Shown in pieces: positions 26,611 through 36,016 of a stretch of DNA of 64,000 nucleotides; within the stretch, counting starts at the first letter, position 1; the number at the start of each line of letters is the position of its first letter. The notes below the pieces were generated by a model. That model did no database searches. It was not told the DNA's origin and saw only the letters and a list, made by a program, of their open reading frames with translations. Source of the DNA: Shimwellia blattae DSM 4481 = NBRC 105725 (GTDB lineage: Bacteria > Pseudomonadota > Gammaproteobacteria > Enterobacterales > Enterobacteriaceae); NCBI RefSeq assembly GCF_000262305.1, contig NC_017910.1, positions 3,038,001 to 3,102,000 on the forward strand, given 5' to 3'. The translations under genes and the position numbers were made by a program.

Positions 26611-27195
26611 TCAGACCTCATAAAGAAAATCATAATCGTGGCCAGCAAGACGATAACGACGCAGAAAACACTCCAGAATCTGAGCCTGATAACTGATTAG
26701 GGGCGTCAGAACGTTACTGATGCTCCGAAAGCGGATCATTGGCATATCGGTGACCGTGACCTGTAACAGATACCGGTATTTGTGTGAATAAACCGGATAC
26801 ATAATATTGCGCAGCACATGGTGAGGAAGGATCTCCGTCACCTCAATGGTAAAGCCCAGTGCATCCTGCACTGCCTGCTCAATCTGCCAGGTTGCCAGCC
26901 CACCTTTACGGTGATATTTCTCCACAACGGCATCACGGCGGCGATCAAAACCATCAGGAATGGCATTACAGTCCGGGAGCCCGAGATAGTCCTCCCAGTC
27001 TGCCAGTAACAGACTCGTGGTCTCCGGCCGCATTTCTGTTATCAGCTTGTCCGCGTTCGCTTCTGCCAGTTGCAGACGTGTACTGAATCCCCGCAACAGC
27101 GATGTCAGCGCCGCTGTCTGATCTCTCGGCCATGCCTTGCCCCGGGGCATCAGTTGCTGAAGAACGTCATGCCAGTCCTCTACACTATGCGCCAT
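26611..27195 (-). CDS. Baseplate/tail protein, Mu gp48 (YmfQ, DUF2313) family
   Basis: A 194-residue component at the periphery of the baseplate that helps attach fibres. LMPRGKAWPRDQTAALTSLL at the N terminus and the WEDYLGLPDC motif around residue 66 mark the family, together with its position between the gp47-like baseplate protein and the fibre. It overlaps gp47 by 16 bases. Confidence 0.88.
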   Translation of the reverse strand: MAHSVEDWHDVLQQLMPRGKAWPRDQTAALTSLLRGFSTRLQLAEANADKLITEMRPETTSLLLADWEDYLGLPDCNAIPDGFDRRRDAVVEKYHRKGGLATWQIEQAVQDALGFTIEVTEILPHHVLRNIMYPVYSHKYRYLLQVTVTDMPMIRFRSISNVLTPLISYQAQILECFLRRYRLAGHDYDFLYEV

Positions 27196-28256
27196 GTGAC
27201 AGCCCCCAGGGTCAGCAGTTCATAGTTTTCACTGGTCTGGTTAGCCGTTAAATCCAGCGTATAGTCAGTCACGCCGGTGGCTGAACCAATGGCCGTGCGG
27301 ATAGCAGACAACAACAATGTATCGCCCGGAGACAGGGAGCGGTATAGCGCCTGAAGGCTGAGCAACGTTGCAGTGCGGATGGCTGCGGTATCAGGGATCA
27401 CACGGATGGTGAGAGGTACAGGTTTGAGTGTCAGCGGGATGGGCCATACCTCAATACCACCGGGTTTGCCGACATAAGTGCCGGTAGCCGGGTCCTGATG
27501 CCGGAACAGATATTCCCGCATGGCATCACGGTCTGTACCCGTCGGGATAATGTCATCACGCTGATCGTAAACCCACGCCAGTCCTACCGTTCCCAGACCG
27601 TGCCAGCAGTCAAATGCCCATGCCCTGCTGATGCCCGGGAGTTCTGTGGCCCAGATGACATAATCATGCAGCGCACCGCCTGTAGGGGGATTGCGTTTGC
27701 GGTACAGCAGGCGGGTAAGCAGATCACTGACAGACTCAACGTCTGCGCCACCAGAAATACCAGCATCGGTAACCACACCATCACTGTTGACCCCGGCAAC
27801 CGGGGATATCAGCGTCAGCACCTCTCCGGCCGGAAGATTACCGCCGATGCCGGTATCATCTGCCTGGACGGTCACCACGATGTTGCCTGATGACGGATCA
27901 CTGGTGGCCGTGACATGATAACGCACGCCGTCCAGCGTCTGCATTTCGGTATCCAGCGGCAGTGGCTTTGTGCCGGTGAAACTGACCGGACCACTGGCAT
28001 AAGAAGGATTCTTGCGGATCACGCCTTCATAACGGGCAGTATCAATAATAGTGTCATCAGCAGACTGCTCAGACGGGATAATCTGGTTTTTAATCCAGGT
28101 TTGGTAATCATATAAGTCACGTAACGCACCACTAAAAGCTGTATTTAATGCCCGTTCAACACCGACAATAGGTAAATCCTGGTCAAGCTCAATTTCCAGT
28201 TCCTGAATACCGGTACGAATAAGCTGGCGCAGAGTCGGAACATCAAATGTAGCCAT
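27180..28256 (-). CDS. Baseplate J-like protein (Mu gp47)
   Basis: A 358-residue wedge protein of the contractile-tail baseplate. Visible features: FDVPTLRQLIRTGIQELEI, ARYEGVIRKNPSYASGPVSF and the baseplate-J core VQADDTGIGGNLPAGEVLTL followed by LLTRLLYRKRNPPTGGALHDY. Its order between gp46 and gp48 homologs is that of Mu. It overlaps gp46 by 14 bases. Confidence 0.92.
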   Translation of the reverse strand: MATFDVPTLRQLIRTGIQELEIELDQDLPIVGVERALNTAFSGALRDLYDYQTWIKNQIIPSEQSADDTIIDTARYEGVIRKNPSYASGPVSFTGTKPLPLDTEMQTLDGVRYHVTATSDPSSGNIVVTVQADDTGIGGNLPAGEVLTLISPVAGVNSDGVVTDAGISGGADVESVSDLLTRLLYRKRNPPTGGALHDYVIWATELPGISRAWAFDCWHGLGTVGLAWVYDQRDDIIPTGTDRDAMREYLFRHQDPATGTYVGKPGGIEVWPIPLTLKPVPLTIRVIPDTAAIRTATLLSLQALYRSLSPGDTLLLSAIRTAIGSATGVTDYTLDLTANQTSENYELLTLGAVTWRIV

Positions 28257-28695
28257 TTTCTGTCGCCTCCCATCGTTTTTTAATTTCTACAGTCAGCAAT
28301 GATTTATCAGGACGGGTAAGAATAATGGTCAGCCCCAGCCAGTACATGCGAGGGATCGTTGCAGTTACCTGAGCACTGCGTGCATAACCATTACGTAATA
28401 AAGGCTGAAGAGCCAGACGGGCATAATTCTCTGCACGGAGCCTGACTTCATCGGTCAGCTTTTCACGATCAATAAGCCAGAGCTTTGAACCCCATTCAAA
28501 ATCACTGAAGGAATTACCCGCCCAGCCACGGCGGTCTGTGGTGCCATCAGGAAGAATATCGCTGGTATCAGCGCGGGCATCAGTAAACAGGCAGATATAA
28601 ACCAAAGAAACAAGGCCCTCGTCATACGAAAGGCCATTGTGTTCTATTTCAATATCGCCGCCAGCGGGCAGATGCCAGTTTACTCTGATGGTCAT
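28243..28695 (-). CDS. Baseplate protein, Mu gp46 (GP46) family
   Basis: A 150-residue baseplate wedge component (W-like). The middle contains DILPDGTTDRRGWAGNSF and KLWLIDREKLTDEV, blocks typical of the GP46 family. It overlaps both neighbours by 4 to 14 bases, consistent with one tightly coupled tail operon. Confidence 0.9.
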   Translation of the reverse strand: MTIRVNWHLPAGGDIEIEHNGLSYDEGLVSLVYICLFTDARADTSDILPDGTTDRRGWAGNSFSDFEWGSKLWLIDREKLTDEVRLRAENYARLALQPLLRNGYARSAQVTATIPRMYWLGLTIILTRPDKSLLTVEIKKRWEATENGYI

Positions 28696-29231
28696 AACGG
28701 TTTCGTTGTGTCAGCACCGTCGCCATCCTTATGAATATGGTTGAGGAAGCTTTTTCCCTTAACCGTAATATCTTCACTGAAGGTGGTGGGGCCGGTGACG
28801 TTTATCTGTTTCCCGATAATGTCACAGGATTCTTCAGCGACCAGATTTACCTTTTTCCCTGTTATTTCGATTACACCATCTTTCTTCAGACGGATAATAT
28901 GCCCTTCTCGATGATAAAGACAGACATCACCTGACTCACCGCTTCGGGGACGGGCTGACTTGTCTTCGACGGCAATGGCCACCAGACCAGAACGACGGCC
29001 ACCGACAGCAACAACAATAGCCTCGGCCCCTTCAGGAGGGAAGCTGGTAAAACCATAATTCTGGAAACGTTCAACATCATCATTGGTTTCATCGGCCAGT
29101 GACTGTACCTGAAGATTCTGTCGCCCCAGACTGTCTTTCACCATGCGGACTACTGCCCGGTCCACCATCAGCCGCAGGCGACGCCCGACGGCTGACAGCG
29201 AGCGGGAGAAATTTCCCGGGTTCAGTCCCAT
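28692..29231 (-). CDS. Membrane-piercing tail spike, Mu gp45 (baseplate V) family
   Basis: A 179-residue trimeric needle at the centre of the baseplate. RLRLMVDRAVVRMVKDS and the OB-fold segment FTSFPPEGAEAIVVAVGGRR open the protein. Repeating short strands (VIEITGKKVNLVAEESCDII, then GKQINVTGPTTF) build the beta-helix, and the tip carries HIH in FLNHIHKDGDG, the iron-binding apex pattern of Mu gp45. Confidence 0.9.
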   Translation of the reverse strand: MGLNPGNFSRSLSAVGRRLRLMVDRAVVRMVKDSLGRQNLQVQSLADETNDDVERFQNYGFTSFPPEGAEAIVVAVGGRRSGLVAIAVEDKSARPRSGESGDVCLYHREGHIIRLKKDGVIEITGKKVNLVAEESCDIIGKQINVTGPTTFSEDITVKGKSFLNHIHKDGDGADTTKPL

Positions 29232-30316
29232 GTTGCCTCCACACTTGCTGCTTTTTTCTTCTTACCCTTACTGCCACCTTTGGCTTTCTGGGCTGGCATG
29301 TCCAGAGAGTCGGGCGGCACAAGAGTCAGTACAGTCAGGCGGCCACCGTCGCCCTCCATAAAGGAAACTGTCTTGATGAGCCACGTCACATCAAGCTGCT
29401 GGATAGCGTCCGTAACTTTCACCAGACGGTTTATCTGCCACAGGGGACCACTGACGCCGTTCTCACGCCAGCCTGCCACCGTAATCTCAGTGGTGTTTGA
29501 TTCGCCCAGCATACGGGTCTTGTACCATTCTCCCCGGGCGCTGGCTCCGCCCACCGTCAGACTGTCTTCATTGACCAGAATCTTCGGACGATAGCGGGTA
29601 ATCTCCGGATCACTGACCACAATCTGACGGCCACCAACCACTTTGACTGGCTGTTCATCCCAGGTGGAACCACCGGCACTGGACGACCCTTTAACGATGT
29701 ACTGACTGGCCCGCTCGCGCCAGCTGAAGCGGCCACGGGCAGCGAGAATGTTCTCACCCAGAACCAGTGCAACACCGGCGCGTTGTGTGGATGCCCGGGT
29801 AATAATCAGGCGGCCCCAGGCATCAGAGGTCACCAGAACGCCACGCTGCTTGGCCAGCCGGTCAAGAAGTTCAAAGCCGGTTTCTCCCTGTTCCAGGGTA
29901 ATGCTGCCGAAGGCATCACCGGTGTCGGTCTCGTTAATCACTTCAATGCCATAGGGCTTCGCGATCGTGCTGGCAAGCTGCTCCAGCTTCAGCCCCTTCC
30001 ACTGGCCCGCTTTATCCACAACAGAGCTGTCCACCAGGTCACCGGTCTTGTCACGGCCCATTACCCGCAGGGAAACGTTCTCCGCGTCATAGCTGGGGAT
30101 AAAGTCATCAATATAACCAGTCATAACACGGTCATTACCGACAGATACCGTACAGGACTGACCGGGCTTGATTGAGCGCGGTGCCGCCGCTGACCAGCGG
30201 GCAGTGATGGTCAGATCAAATTCGCCCGCAATGGACTCCAGCGAGCGGTTAATCGTCATGTCTGTCCAGCCGCCCCAGACCATTTTATTGACATTCAGGG
30301 TCACGTCTTCAGTCAT
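29222..30316 (-). CDS. P: Baseplate hub protein, Mu gpP family
   Basis: A 364-residue hub at the tube-baseplate junction, similar to the T4 gp27 and P2 gpD fold. Features: WGGWTDMTINRSLESIAGEF, VRVMGRDKTGDLVDSSV-like segment (LRVMGRDKTGDLVDSS), and a Lys-rich tail (KGGSKGKKKK). The longer frame to 30418 adds a leader without a ribosome site and overlaps gpN by 110 bases, so ATG 30316 is preferred; it overlaps gpN by 8 bases. Confidence 0.88.
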   Translation of the reverse strand: MTEDVTLNVNKMVWGGWTDMTINRSLESIAGEFDLTITARWSAAAPRSIKPGQSCTVSVGNDRVMTGYIDDFIPSYDAENVSLRVMGRDKTGDLVDSSVVDKAGQWKGLKLEQLASTIAKPYGIEVINETDTGDAFGSITLEQGETGFELLDRLAKQRGVLVTSDAWGRLIITRASTQRAGVALVLGENILAARGRFSWRERASQYIVKGSSSAGGSTWDEQPVKVVGGRQIVVSDPEITRYRPKILVNEDSLTVGGASARGEWYKTRMLGESNTTEITVAGWRENGVSGPLWQINRLVKVTDAIQQLDVTWLIKTVSFMEGDGGRLTVLTLVPPDSLDMPAQKAKGGSKGKKKKAASVEATWD

Positions 30317-31568
30317 CACTGATGATCTCGATTGTCTGTGAAGGGGTAATGAATGCCGGATAACGCAGCCGGTTACGCAGGACCAGCTCATCACGGTTTT
30401 CAGCATCGCCGGTCTCACGGTAAGCCAGAAGCATGACCGGTACCGTGCGGGCCGGGCTGACGCGCCGCAGCTCCGGCAACTGAACGCTGCGAATTTTCAC
30501 ATCATTAACCACCGCATAGCGCAGGGAGCGCAGGGTACGCCACAGGTCGCGCAGTCCGGCCTCTACTGATTCAGCGGCCATGTCGCCCAGTTGCACTGCC
30601 AGTTTGTCACCGGCACTGAGGGCATCCTCACTGGTCTCAAAGGTCGCAGAGACCACGGTTTCAGCCTGTGCAACCAGCACTGAAATGAGTACCAGACGCT
30701 GAAAATCCACAATGTTGGTCTCCATGTCCACCGTGGCATCCGGGGTGGATGCAGGGGTAACGCTGCTGGCAAAACCTGTATCCACGTTGACGGCCACATT
30801 ATCCACCAGTGATTTTTTGGCAGAGCGGGCAGCACGGTCTCCGTCCCACTTGTCACGGAGCTGATCATAGACCCGCAGGGCAAACGGAGGATCAGAAACC
30901 AGGTCTTTCATATCGCTGATGAGATCGGTAATGTCCCGGATCATTTCACCGGGAGACGCGGCCACGATACCGGCCAGATCTTTAAAGCGATTGAGACGGT
31001 CCATCCATTCACTCACTGCGTCAGGAAGCGTCGGCAGACTGGTGACCAGCCCTTCGAGGTCTTCCAGCAGGGTGTCCACCATACTGCCGATGCCATCCAG
31101 AGCCGCAAACCAGTCGCCACTGGCCAGCGCTTCTTTTACCTGGTCAGCCGCACTCAGTGCCGTTGCGCTGGTATCTTCAGTGCCGGACGGAAATAACTGC
31201 TCACCGGCTTCAAAGACCTCAAAATTAACGTAAGCGATACCGCCCTCTTCGGTAGACAGGTGGTGCGATACCTGTCCGGCCTGGACCGTCTGCACGCCGA
31301 ACCAGGGGTGTACCAGTTCTCCCGGGCCGGGTGTGTTGAGTGCGGCCAGCAGGCTGTTCAGCTTGTCCTGATAATCACTACCCACCAGAACGGCATTGAT
31401 TTGCTGCCGTGTCAGCACCGCACCATGGTCTTCAGTCCAGCCAATTTCTTTTTTGGGATAAGCATGAGGAATTGCCCGACGGCCACCGGTTCCCTCGACA
31501 TCCTGAAAGTAAAAGGGAACGCCCCGGAACGAAGCATCGCGCAGGTCTTCCCACTGGGTTTTAGCCAT
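30309..31568 (-). CDS. N: Tail/DNA circularization protein, Mu gpN family
   Basis: A 419-residue tail protein that in Mu is injected with DNA and holds the ends as a circle, and also acts at the baseplate. The N-terminal block (WEDLRDASFRGVPFYFQDVE, GRRAIPHAYPKKEIGWTEDH) is diagnostic. The C-terminal half is helical. It begins on the base where the tape measure ends. Confidence 0.9.
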   Translation of the reverse strand: MAKTQWEDLRDASFRGVPFYFQDVEGTGGRRAIPHAYPKKEIGWTEDHGAVLTRQQINAVLVGSDYQDKLNSLLAALNTPGPGELVHPWFGVQTVQAGQVSHHLSTEEGGIAYVNFEVFEAGEQLFPSGTEDTSATALSAADQVKEALASGDWFAALDGIGSMVDTLLEDLEGLVTSLPTLPDAVSEWMDRLNRFKDLAGIVAASPGEMIRDITDLISDMKDLVSDPPFALRVYDQLRDKWDGDRAARSAKKSLVDNVAVNVDTGFASSVTPASTPDATVDMETNIVDFQRLVLISVLVAQAETVVSATFETSEDALSAGDKLAVQLGDMAAESVEAGLRDLWRTLRSLRYAVVNDVKIRSVQLPELRRVSPARTVPVMLLAYRETGDAENRDELVLRNRLRYPAFITPSQTIEIISDD

Positions 31569-33478
31569 CAGTCCTGCTCCACATTACTGATGCCCGACTG
31601 GGCGCTCATGGTGACTCCAGGCGTGTTGACCTTTACACGGCTGACCTGTACACGGTCATCTTTTACCACGACTTCTATATTGCCCTGAAGCTGCTGTGGC
31701 GGAGCCTGAAGTGGCCAGCCAGACTGGTTACGTGCCTGCATGGATGCCCACGGCGTTGCATCGTGATAGCCTGAATTTTCAAGGTCATGGTTTGCCTGCT
31801 GCACGTAGCCGGTGATCTCAGCCCAGACTGATTTTGGCGAGACCTGTGAGGATGTGAGATTAAGATCAGATGCCACCCTGTCTGACCAGTCGCGGGTCGG
31901 TGATTGTCTGGCGGCATCCCCAAGACCAGAGGTTTCATAAAGTGTTTTTGCACCCCAGTCGGCCAGTTGTGTCTGTCCATAAACCATACCTGCACCGGTA
32001 ACAACACGTCCGATAGTTCCCCAGAAGCCACTGGCGGCAGCTGGAGTCGTATTACTGCCACCGGGTATGGGTGCACCACCTGTTTTACCCGGGGCACCAC
32101 CGGTACCGGGCGCTCCCGGGCCTCCACCAAGGCCAGCGCCCATATTGACTACATAGACTGGCATTACGCCTGAGCCAAACACATCGGAGACCCCTTTGGG
32201 TATGCCTTTGGATTTGCCGCCGCCGAACAGATCCCAGGCACCTTTACCGATCTGAAATACTTTTCGGGCGGCAACAATACCTGCGCCAGCAATAGCTATG
32301 TTTTTACCGACATTCAGCCAGTTCTGGACCGTAGTTTGGTCAACCGCGTTAATGGCATCAGCCAGCTCCTGTACAGGGCCAGCAAGGTTGCCGTTAGCAA
32401 ACTTTTTCCAGGTGGTGCTCAGGGCTGACATTGCCGACGTAAAGTCCTGGGCAGCATATGCCGCGTCCTTCAGGATTCCCTGCCCATCGGCTACCACGCC
32501 GTTATAGCGCTTCAGGTTTTCAGCACCTTTCCCGGAGGTCACGCTGCTCAACAATAAGATACTGTCCTGATTGAACCCGGCCCCTAGCAGGCGAGCATTC
32601 TGGGTTTCAGCGCCTTTATTGCCCGACTTTTGCGCTATCTGTTGCATGAGTAACGGCAGAGACTGAATTTTTCCATCCTTGCCGAACACGTTAATGCCAT
32701 TGCGTCGCAGCTCTTTCACAACTTTGGGTAACTGCAGATCGCGAATCAGGTTCTCGACGGCAGTAGAACCCGTCGTCGTGTCTCCCGTTGCATCCACTGC
32801 AGTCTCCAGCGCAACCCCGACATCTTTAATGGCTTTAACGCCTGTGGCCCCGGCGGCTGCGTACATCGAGAAGGCCTTAACACCTCTCTCGGCAATATCC
32901 TTCAGCTCGAACGCACCTTCTTTACCAAGCTGGTTAAGGGTATCTGCGGCTTTTAATGAGTCTTTTTCATTATTCACACCAAACTTTTGAAACTGCGCAA
33001 AAAGCGCCCCAATGCTTTCACCGTCTGCGCCAGATGCTGCAATGGTCGGAGATATGACGTCTCTGATTTTATGACCAAAATTAATATCACCTGTAACCGT
33101 ACCAATTTTCTCTATGGCACTGACCACATCGCTGTCATCAATCCTGAATTTGATTGCTGAGTCCTGCATCTCGCCGAACATATTGGCCATTTCTTTACGG
33201 CTTTTCTCGGCGGCCAGGCCCATACGCGTAATGCGCCGGTCCGTTTCGGCAAAGTTCTTCAACATCGCACCACCCGCAAAACCGGCAATCATGGTGGTGT
33301 AGCGGTTACCCAGCATGTCCAGCCCGCGACCTGCCGCCGCCGTCGTCGCCTTTACCACGTTCATCGCCCGCTCATTGCGGCGGGCGAACTCGGACATATT
33401 GGCACCGTACTGGCGGGCTTTGGCGGTCAGGTTCCCCGCCAGATTGATAAGAATTTCAGTTGTGAGGCGGTTTGCCAT
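31568..33478 (-). CDS. Tail tape measure protein (Mu gp42-like position)
   Basis: A 636-residue protein that sets tail length and is threaded through the tube. N-terminal helical repeats (ILINLAGNLTAKARQYGANM, ERAMNVVKATTAAAGRGLDM) are followed by a glycine-rich hydrophobic segment and a Gly/Pro-rich stretch around residues 460-500 (GAGLGGGPGAPGTGG). At about 0.64 kb of codons it would give a short-to-medium contractile tail. It lies directly after the frameshifted chaperone pair, as expected. Confidence 0.88.
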   Translation of the reverse strand: MANRLTTEILINLAGNLTAKARQYGANMSEFARRNERAMNVVKATTAAAGRGLDMLGNRYTTMIAGFAGGAMLKNFAETDRRITRMGLAAEKSRKEMANMFGEMQDSAIKFRIDDSDVVSAIEKIGTVTGDINFGHKIRDVISPTIAASGADGESIGALFAQFQKFGVNNEKDSLKAADTLNQLGKEGAFELKDIAERGVKAFSMYAAAGATGVKAIKDVGVALETAVDATGDTTTGSTAVENLIRDLQLPKVVKELRRNGINVFGKDGKIQSLPLLMQQIAQKSGNKGAETQNARLLGAGFNQDSILLLSSVTSGKGAENLKRYNGVVADGQGILKDAAYAAQDFTSAMSALSTTWKKFANGNLAGPVQELADAINAVDQTTVQNWLNVGKNIAIAGAGIVAARKVFQIGKGAWDLFGGGKSKGIPKGVSDVFGSGVMPVYVVNMGAGLGGGPGAPGTGGAPGKTGGAPIPGGSNTTPAAASGFWGTIGRVVTGAGMVYGQTQLADWGAKTLYETSGLGDAARQSPTRDWSDRVASDLNLTSSQVSPKSVWAEITGYVQQANHDLENSGYHDATPWASMQARNQSGWPLQAPPQQLQGNIEVVVKDDRVQVSRVKVNTPGVTMSAQSGISNVEQD

Positions 33479-33605
33479 GTTGCTTCCTCAACTGCTCTGT
33501 AATGCGCAGCAGGTGCCGGAGAGGCATCTGCTGCAGGTAGTCAACGCTGAAGCGTTGGGAGAGATTGACGATGAGGTTACTGAGCGCCGTCGCCATCGGC
33601 ATCAT
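33456..33605 (-). CDS. Downstream tail-assembly chaperone frame, probably made by -2 frameshift
   Basis: A 49-codon frame (MMPMATALSNLIVNLSQRFS, then VDYLQQMPLRHLLRITEQLR) overlaps the end of the gp41-like gene and the start of the tape measure. It is offset so that a -2 (or +1) shift joins it to gp41. On the - strand CGGGGGCGA lies just before it: a GGG codon can slip back two bases onto GGG and continue as GGC GAG ATG. I recall that Mu-type chaperone pairs use a -2 shift at such a sequence. It may also start alone at 33605. Confidence 0.75.
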   Translation of the reverse strand: MMPMATALSNLIVNLSQRFSVDYLQQMPLRHLLRITEQLRKQHGKPPHN

Positions 33606-33960
33606 CTCGCCCCCGGTCAGCCGTCTCCGTCAGCAGGCCATCGACGTCGCTCGCCCGCGCCGTCAGCATTTCCAGGTCCTCCGGGTGGAAGGCGTACAGC
33701 TGCTTGAGGGAGAGAGGGCCGGGAAGCTCACCGACCTGCAGAATTTGGCGTCGCAGTAGCTCAACCCCCATCAGCACCTCAGAGCAGTAGGCTACCGCCT
33801 TACCGTTGTCACTGATGACCACGCGCTCCGCCGCCAGCTGCGCGTCAATCACGTCCTTTGAGGTCAGCTCCCGGAAAGTCACCACCCGGTGGCACATCTC
33901 GTCATCAGTGCCTTTGCCGGTGATGTAGCCGTGCTTAAGCGTCATTGCCGTCTGTGCCAT
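33577..33960 (-). CDS. Tail assembly chaperone, Mu gp41 family
   Basis: A 127-residue chaperone that keeps the tape measure soluble while the tube forms. TLKHGYITGKGTDDEMCHRV and VTFRELTSKDVIDAQLAAER are typical of the Mu gp41/FluMu family. The acidic C terminus (RGRDDADGDGAQ) overlaps the second chaperone frame and carries the CGGGGGCGA slip site about 11 codons before the stop. Confidence 0.87.
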   Translation of the reverse strand: MAQTAMTLKHGYITGKGTDDEMCHRVVTFRELTSKDVIDAQLAAERVVISDNGKAVAYCSEVLMGVELLRRQILQVGELPGPLSLKQLYAFHPEDLEMLTARASDVDGLLTETADRGRDDADGDGAQ

Positions 33961-33963
33961 GCC

Positions 33964-34317
33964 TTACACCTTCACCAGTTTCTTGCCGATAAAGTTGGCG
34001 CTGATGGTGCCTGCGTCTTCATCCAAAGTGGCCGGGTTGTCGGTCGCCGAGCCGGTCATCATGTAGGTCAGGCCGTTATCGCCCTCAAACATCACCGTCA
34101 CTTCCTCCCAGTTACTGATTTCGATGACGTCCATGTCCTGCGCTGCGGCGATGGTCATCTGGATCGAGGGACCGGCCATCTTGCGCGAGTTGCCCCACAC
34201 CTTGCCGCCCCCCATGTGCTGCGTGCGGGCGTAGCCGCCGGGGTTGAGGGTAGATTTACCCTCGGTCTTAATCTCGCGCCCGTTGATGCGGATGGACGCC
34301 ATACCCAGAATGCTCAT
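33964..34317 (-). CDS. M: Tail tube protein, Mu gpM family
   Basis: A 117-residue tube subunit. GMASIRINGREIKTEGKSTL and NPGGYARTQHMGGGKVWG are diagnostic. ATG 34317 follows AAGGAG at five bases; a GTG two codons upstream is less likely. It lies between the sheath and the chaperones, as in Mu. Confidence 0.92.
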   Translation of the reverse strand: MSILGMASIRINGREIKTEGKSTLNPGGYARTQHMGGGKVWGNSRKMAGPSIQMTIAAAQDMDVIEISNWEEVTVMFEGDNGLTYMMTGSATDNPATLDEDAGTISANFIGKKLVKV

Positions 34318-34326
34318 GTTCACTCC

Positions 34327-35805
34327 TTAAAGTTTGAACTGGATGAGACCGGCCAGAATGCGCAGCTGGTTTACCAGGTTCGGATGGCAGATGAAGTTCA
34401 GGCGGTTCTTGTCGCTGCCGTCGAGATAGACCTCCAGCGTGTCCTTGTAATCGTCAAAGTCCTCAACCAGACCCGCGGGGATCAGCTCCGTCAGCGCGAT
34501 GTCGAGCAGCTCGGCGCGGGCAATCTTCGGCGTCATCACAGGCTGGCCGGGTTCCAGTAGTTCCAGCACGTCGTCTCCGGCGAGTTTGTAGCGCGGATAG
34601 CGGTTGGTGAAGCGGTTCTTGATGACGTAGCGGATGCGGCCCAGCGTTGCCGGGGACTGCACGTCGAGGTAGGACGTATCGGCGTCGCCGAACTGGTTCA
34701 CGCGGTACATAGTTATCTCACGCTCGATGCAGACGTTGTCGCTCGCATCGACGTAGTGGGTCGCGATGCCGTCGTGCAGCAGCAGGTTGCGCTCCTGCAT
34801 GTCCCAGCGCACGGTTTTCCCGGGCGGCAGGATGCCGGGCAGGACCAGCGTCTGCAGCGGCCGCGCCGGGTCGTTGGCCAGGTAGTATGCCGCGATGCCG
34901 CCGTAGGATGCGGCCCACAGCCAGTGCGGCTGCGGCGCGATGTTGGTGCCGAGGCAGGAGATAAGCCAGTCGTTGCGCGCATCGCCGAACGTACCACTTT
35001 CGGCGTGAGTCCCGCGAAACGCGGTCCAGAGCTGCGCCTCAATCATCTTCAGCGGGCCCCAGCGGGTCAGCAGCTCATCGCGGATGGTGTTCAGGCTCTG
35101 GGTATCGTTGAACGGGAACACGATATCGGTGTACCAGTCATCGCCCAGAGCGGCCACAACCGCCGCGATATCTGGCGTGCCGGTGCCGCCAGCGAAGGCG
35201 GTAATGGCCACCTCCACGCCTGCGGGCGTCTGTTCGCCGGTGTAATAGTTCAGGCGGACGTCCATCGCGTTCGCGGTCGCACCCTTCCAGTTCGCCGTAA
35301 GGGTGACGTCCGCAGTAGATTCTGCCTTCAGCGCAGCGGTGACCTGGGTGTCCGGCAGCTTGTTGACGGCGGCTATGACTGACGCAGCGACAGCCTCTGC
35401 CGTTGCTTCCGCGCTGACGCCGATCTGGACGGATACGCCGTTAACCAGCAGCGCCAGCGTACCGGCGGTGGTCGCCGGGCCAGTGATCGCCAGCTCAGAC
35501 TTCGCAGCGGCACCGGCGGTCAGGTCTTCCAGGCCCATCGCCCACAGCTCGGTATAGCTATTGGCCTTGCGCAGGGTCTTCAGCATCCCGGCGAGCATAG
35601 AGCCTTTACCGTAGAGCTGGTCTGCAGTGCCGTCGCTGGTAATGCGGTTTTGCGTCAGAACGGCAGCAGTGCCGGTCGCACTCTGCTGGCCGATGACGAT
35701 GATTTTGCGCGACTGGGCGGGTGCCCCGGACAGCGCCTGTGAGTTATCAATGTCGATGTAGACCAGCGGGACGCGGATATCATCGGGAATGGTGCCGAGA
35801 GCCAT
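34327..35805 (-). CDS. L: Contractile tail sheath protein, Mu gpL family
   Basis: A 492-residue sheath subunit whose contraction drives the tube into the cell. The N terminus IPDDIRVPLVYIDIDNSQAL and APAQSRKIIVIGQQSATG are typical, as is the C-terminal block RYVIKNRFTNRYPRYKLAGD with LTELIPAGLVEDFDDYKDTL. Base composition is clearly more GC-rich than the baseplate genes to its left. Confidence 0.93.
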   Translation of the reverse strand: MALGTIPDDIRVPLVYIDIDNSQALSGAPAQSRKIIVIGQQSATGTAAVLTQNRITSDGTADQLYGKGSMLAGMLKTLRKANSYTELWAMGLEDLTAGAAAKSELAITGPATTAGTLALLVNGVSVQIGVSAEATAEAVAASVIAAVNKLPDTQVTAALKAESTADVTLTANWKGATANAMDVRLNYYTGEQTPAGVEVAITAFAGGTGTPDIAAVVAALGDDWYTDIVFPFNDTQSLNTIRDELLTRWGPLKMIEAQLWTAFRGTHAESGTFGDARNDWLISCLGTNIAPQPHWLWAASYGGIAAYYLANDPARPLQTLVLPGILPPGKTVRWDMQERNLLLHDGIATHYVDASDNVCIEREITMYRVNQFGDADTSYLDVQSPATLGRIRYVIKNRFTNRYPRYKLAGDDVLELLEPGQPVMTPKIARAELLDIALTELIPAGLVEDFDDYKDTLEVYLDGSDKNRLNFICHPNLVNQLRILAGLIQFKL

Positions 35806-35806
35806 A

Positions 35807-36016
35807 TTACTTCTCCTTTACCAGGCGGGCCGGGCGGGATTCCGCCAGGGTGTTTTCGGTAGCCGGCTGAATGGTGGTGATAACAACATCGCCCTGCGCC
35901 TGGCGGCGCAGCCAGAACGCGGTCACGGTCGTCGTCTCACCGGCTGGTGACAGATGCAGACCGTCGGGCTTGCGGACATTCAGGCCCTCGCGGGCGGGTT
36001 TAATGTGCTTTTTCAT
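35807..36016 (-). CDS. Small tail protein, Mu gp38 (DUF2635) family
   Basis: A 69-residue protein of unknown role found just before the sheath gene in Mu-like phages. Basic ends and the motif KPDGLHLSPAGETTTVTAFW identify the family. It is one base from the sheath start and overlaps gp37 by one base. Confidence 0.8.
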   Translation of the reverse strand: MKKHIKPAREGLNVRKPDGLHLSPAGETTTVTAFWLRRQAQGDVVITTIQPATENTLAESRPARLVKEK

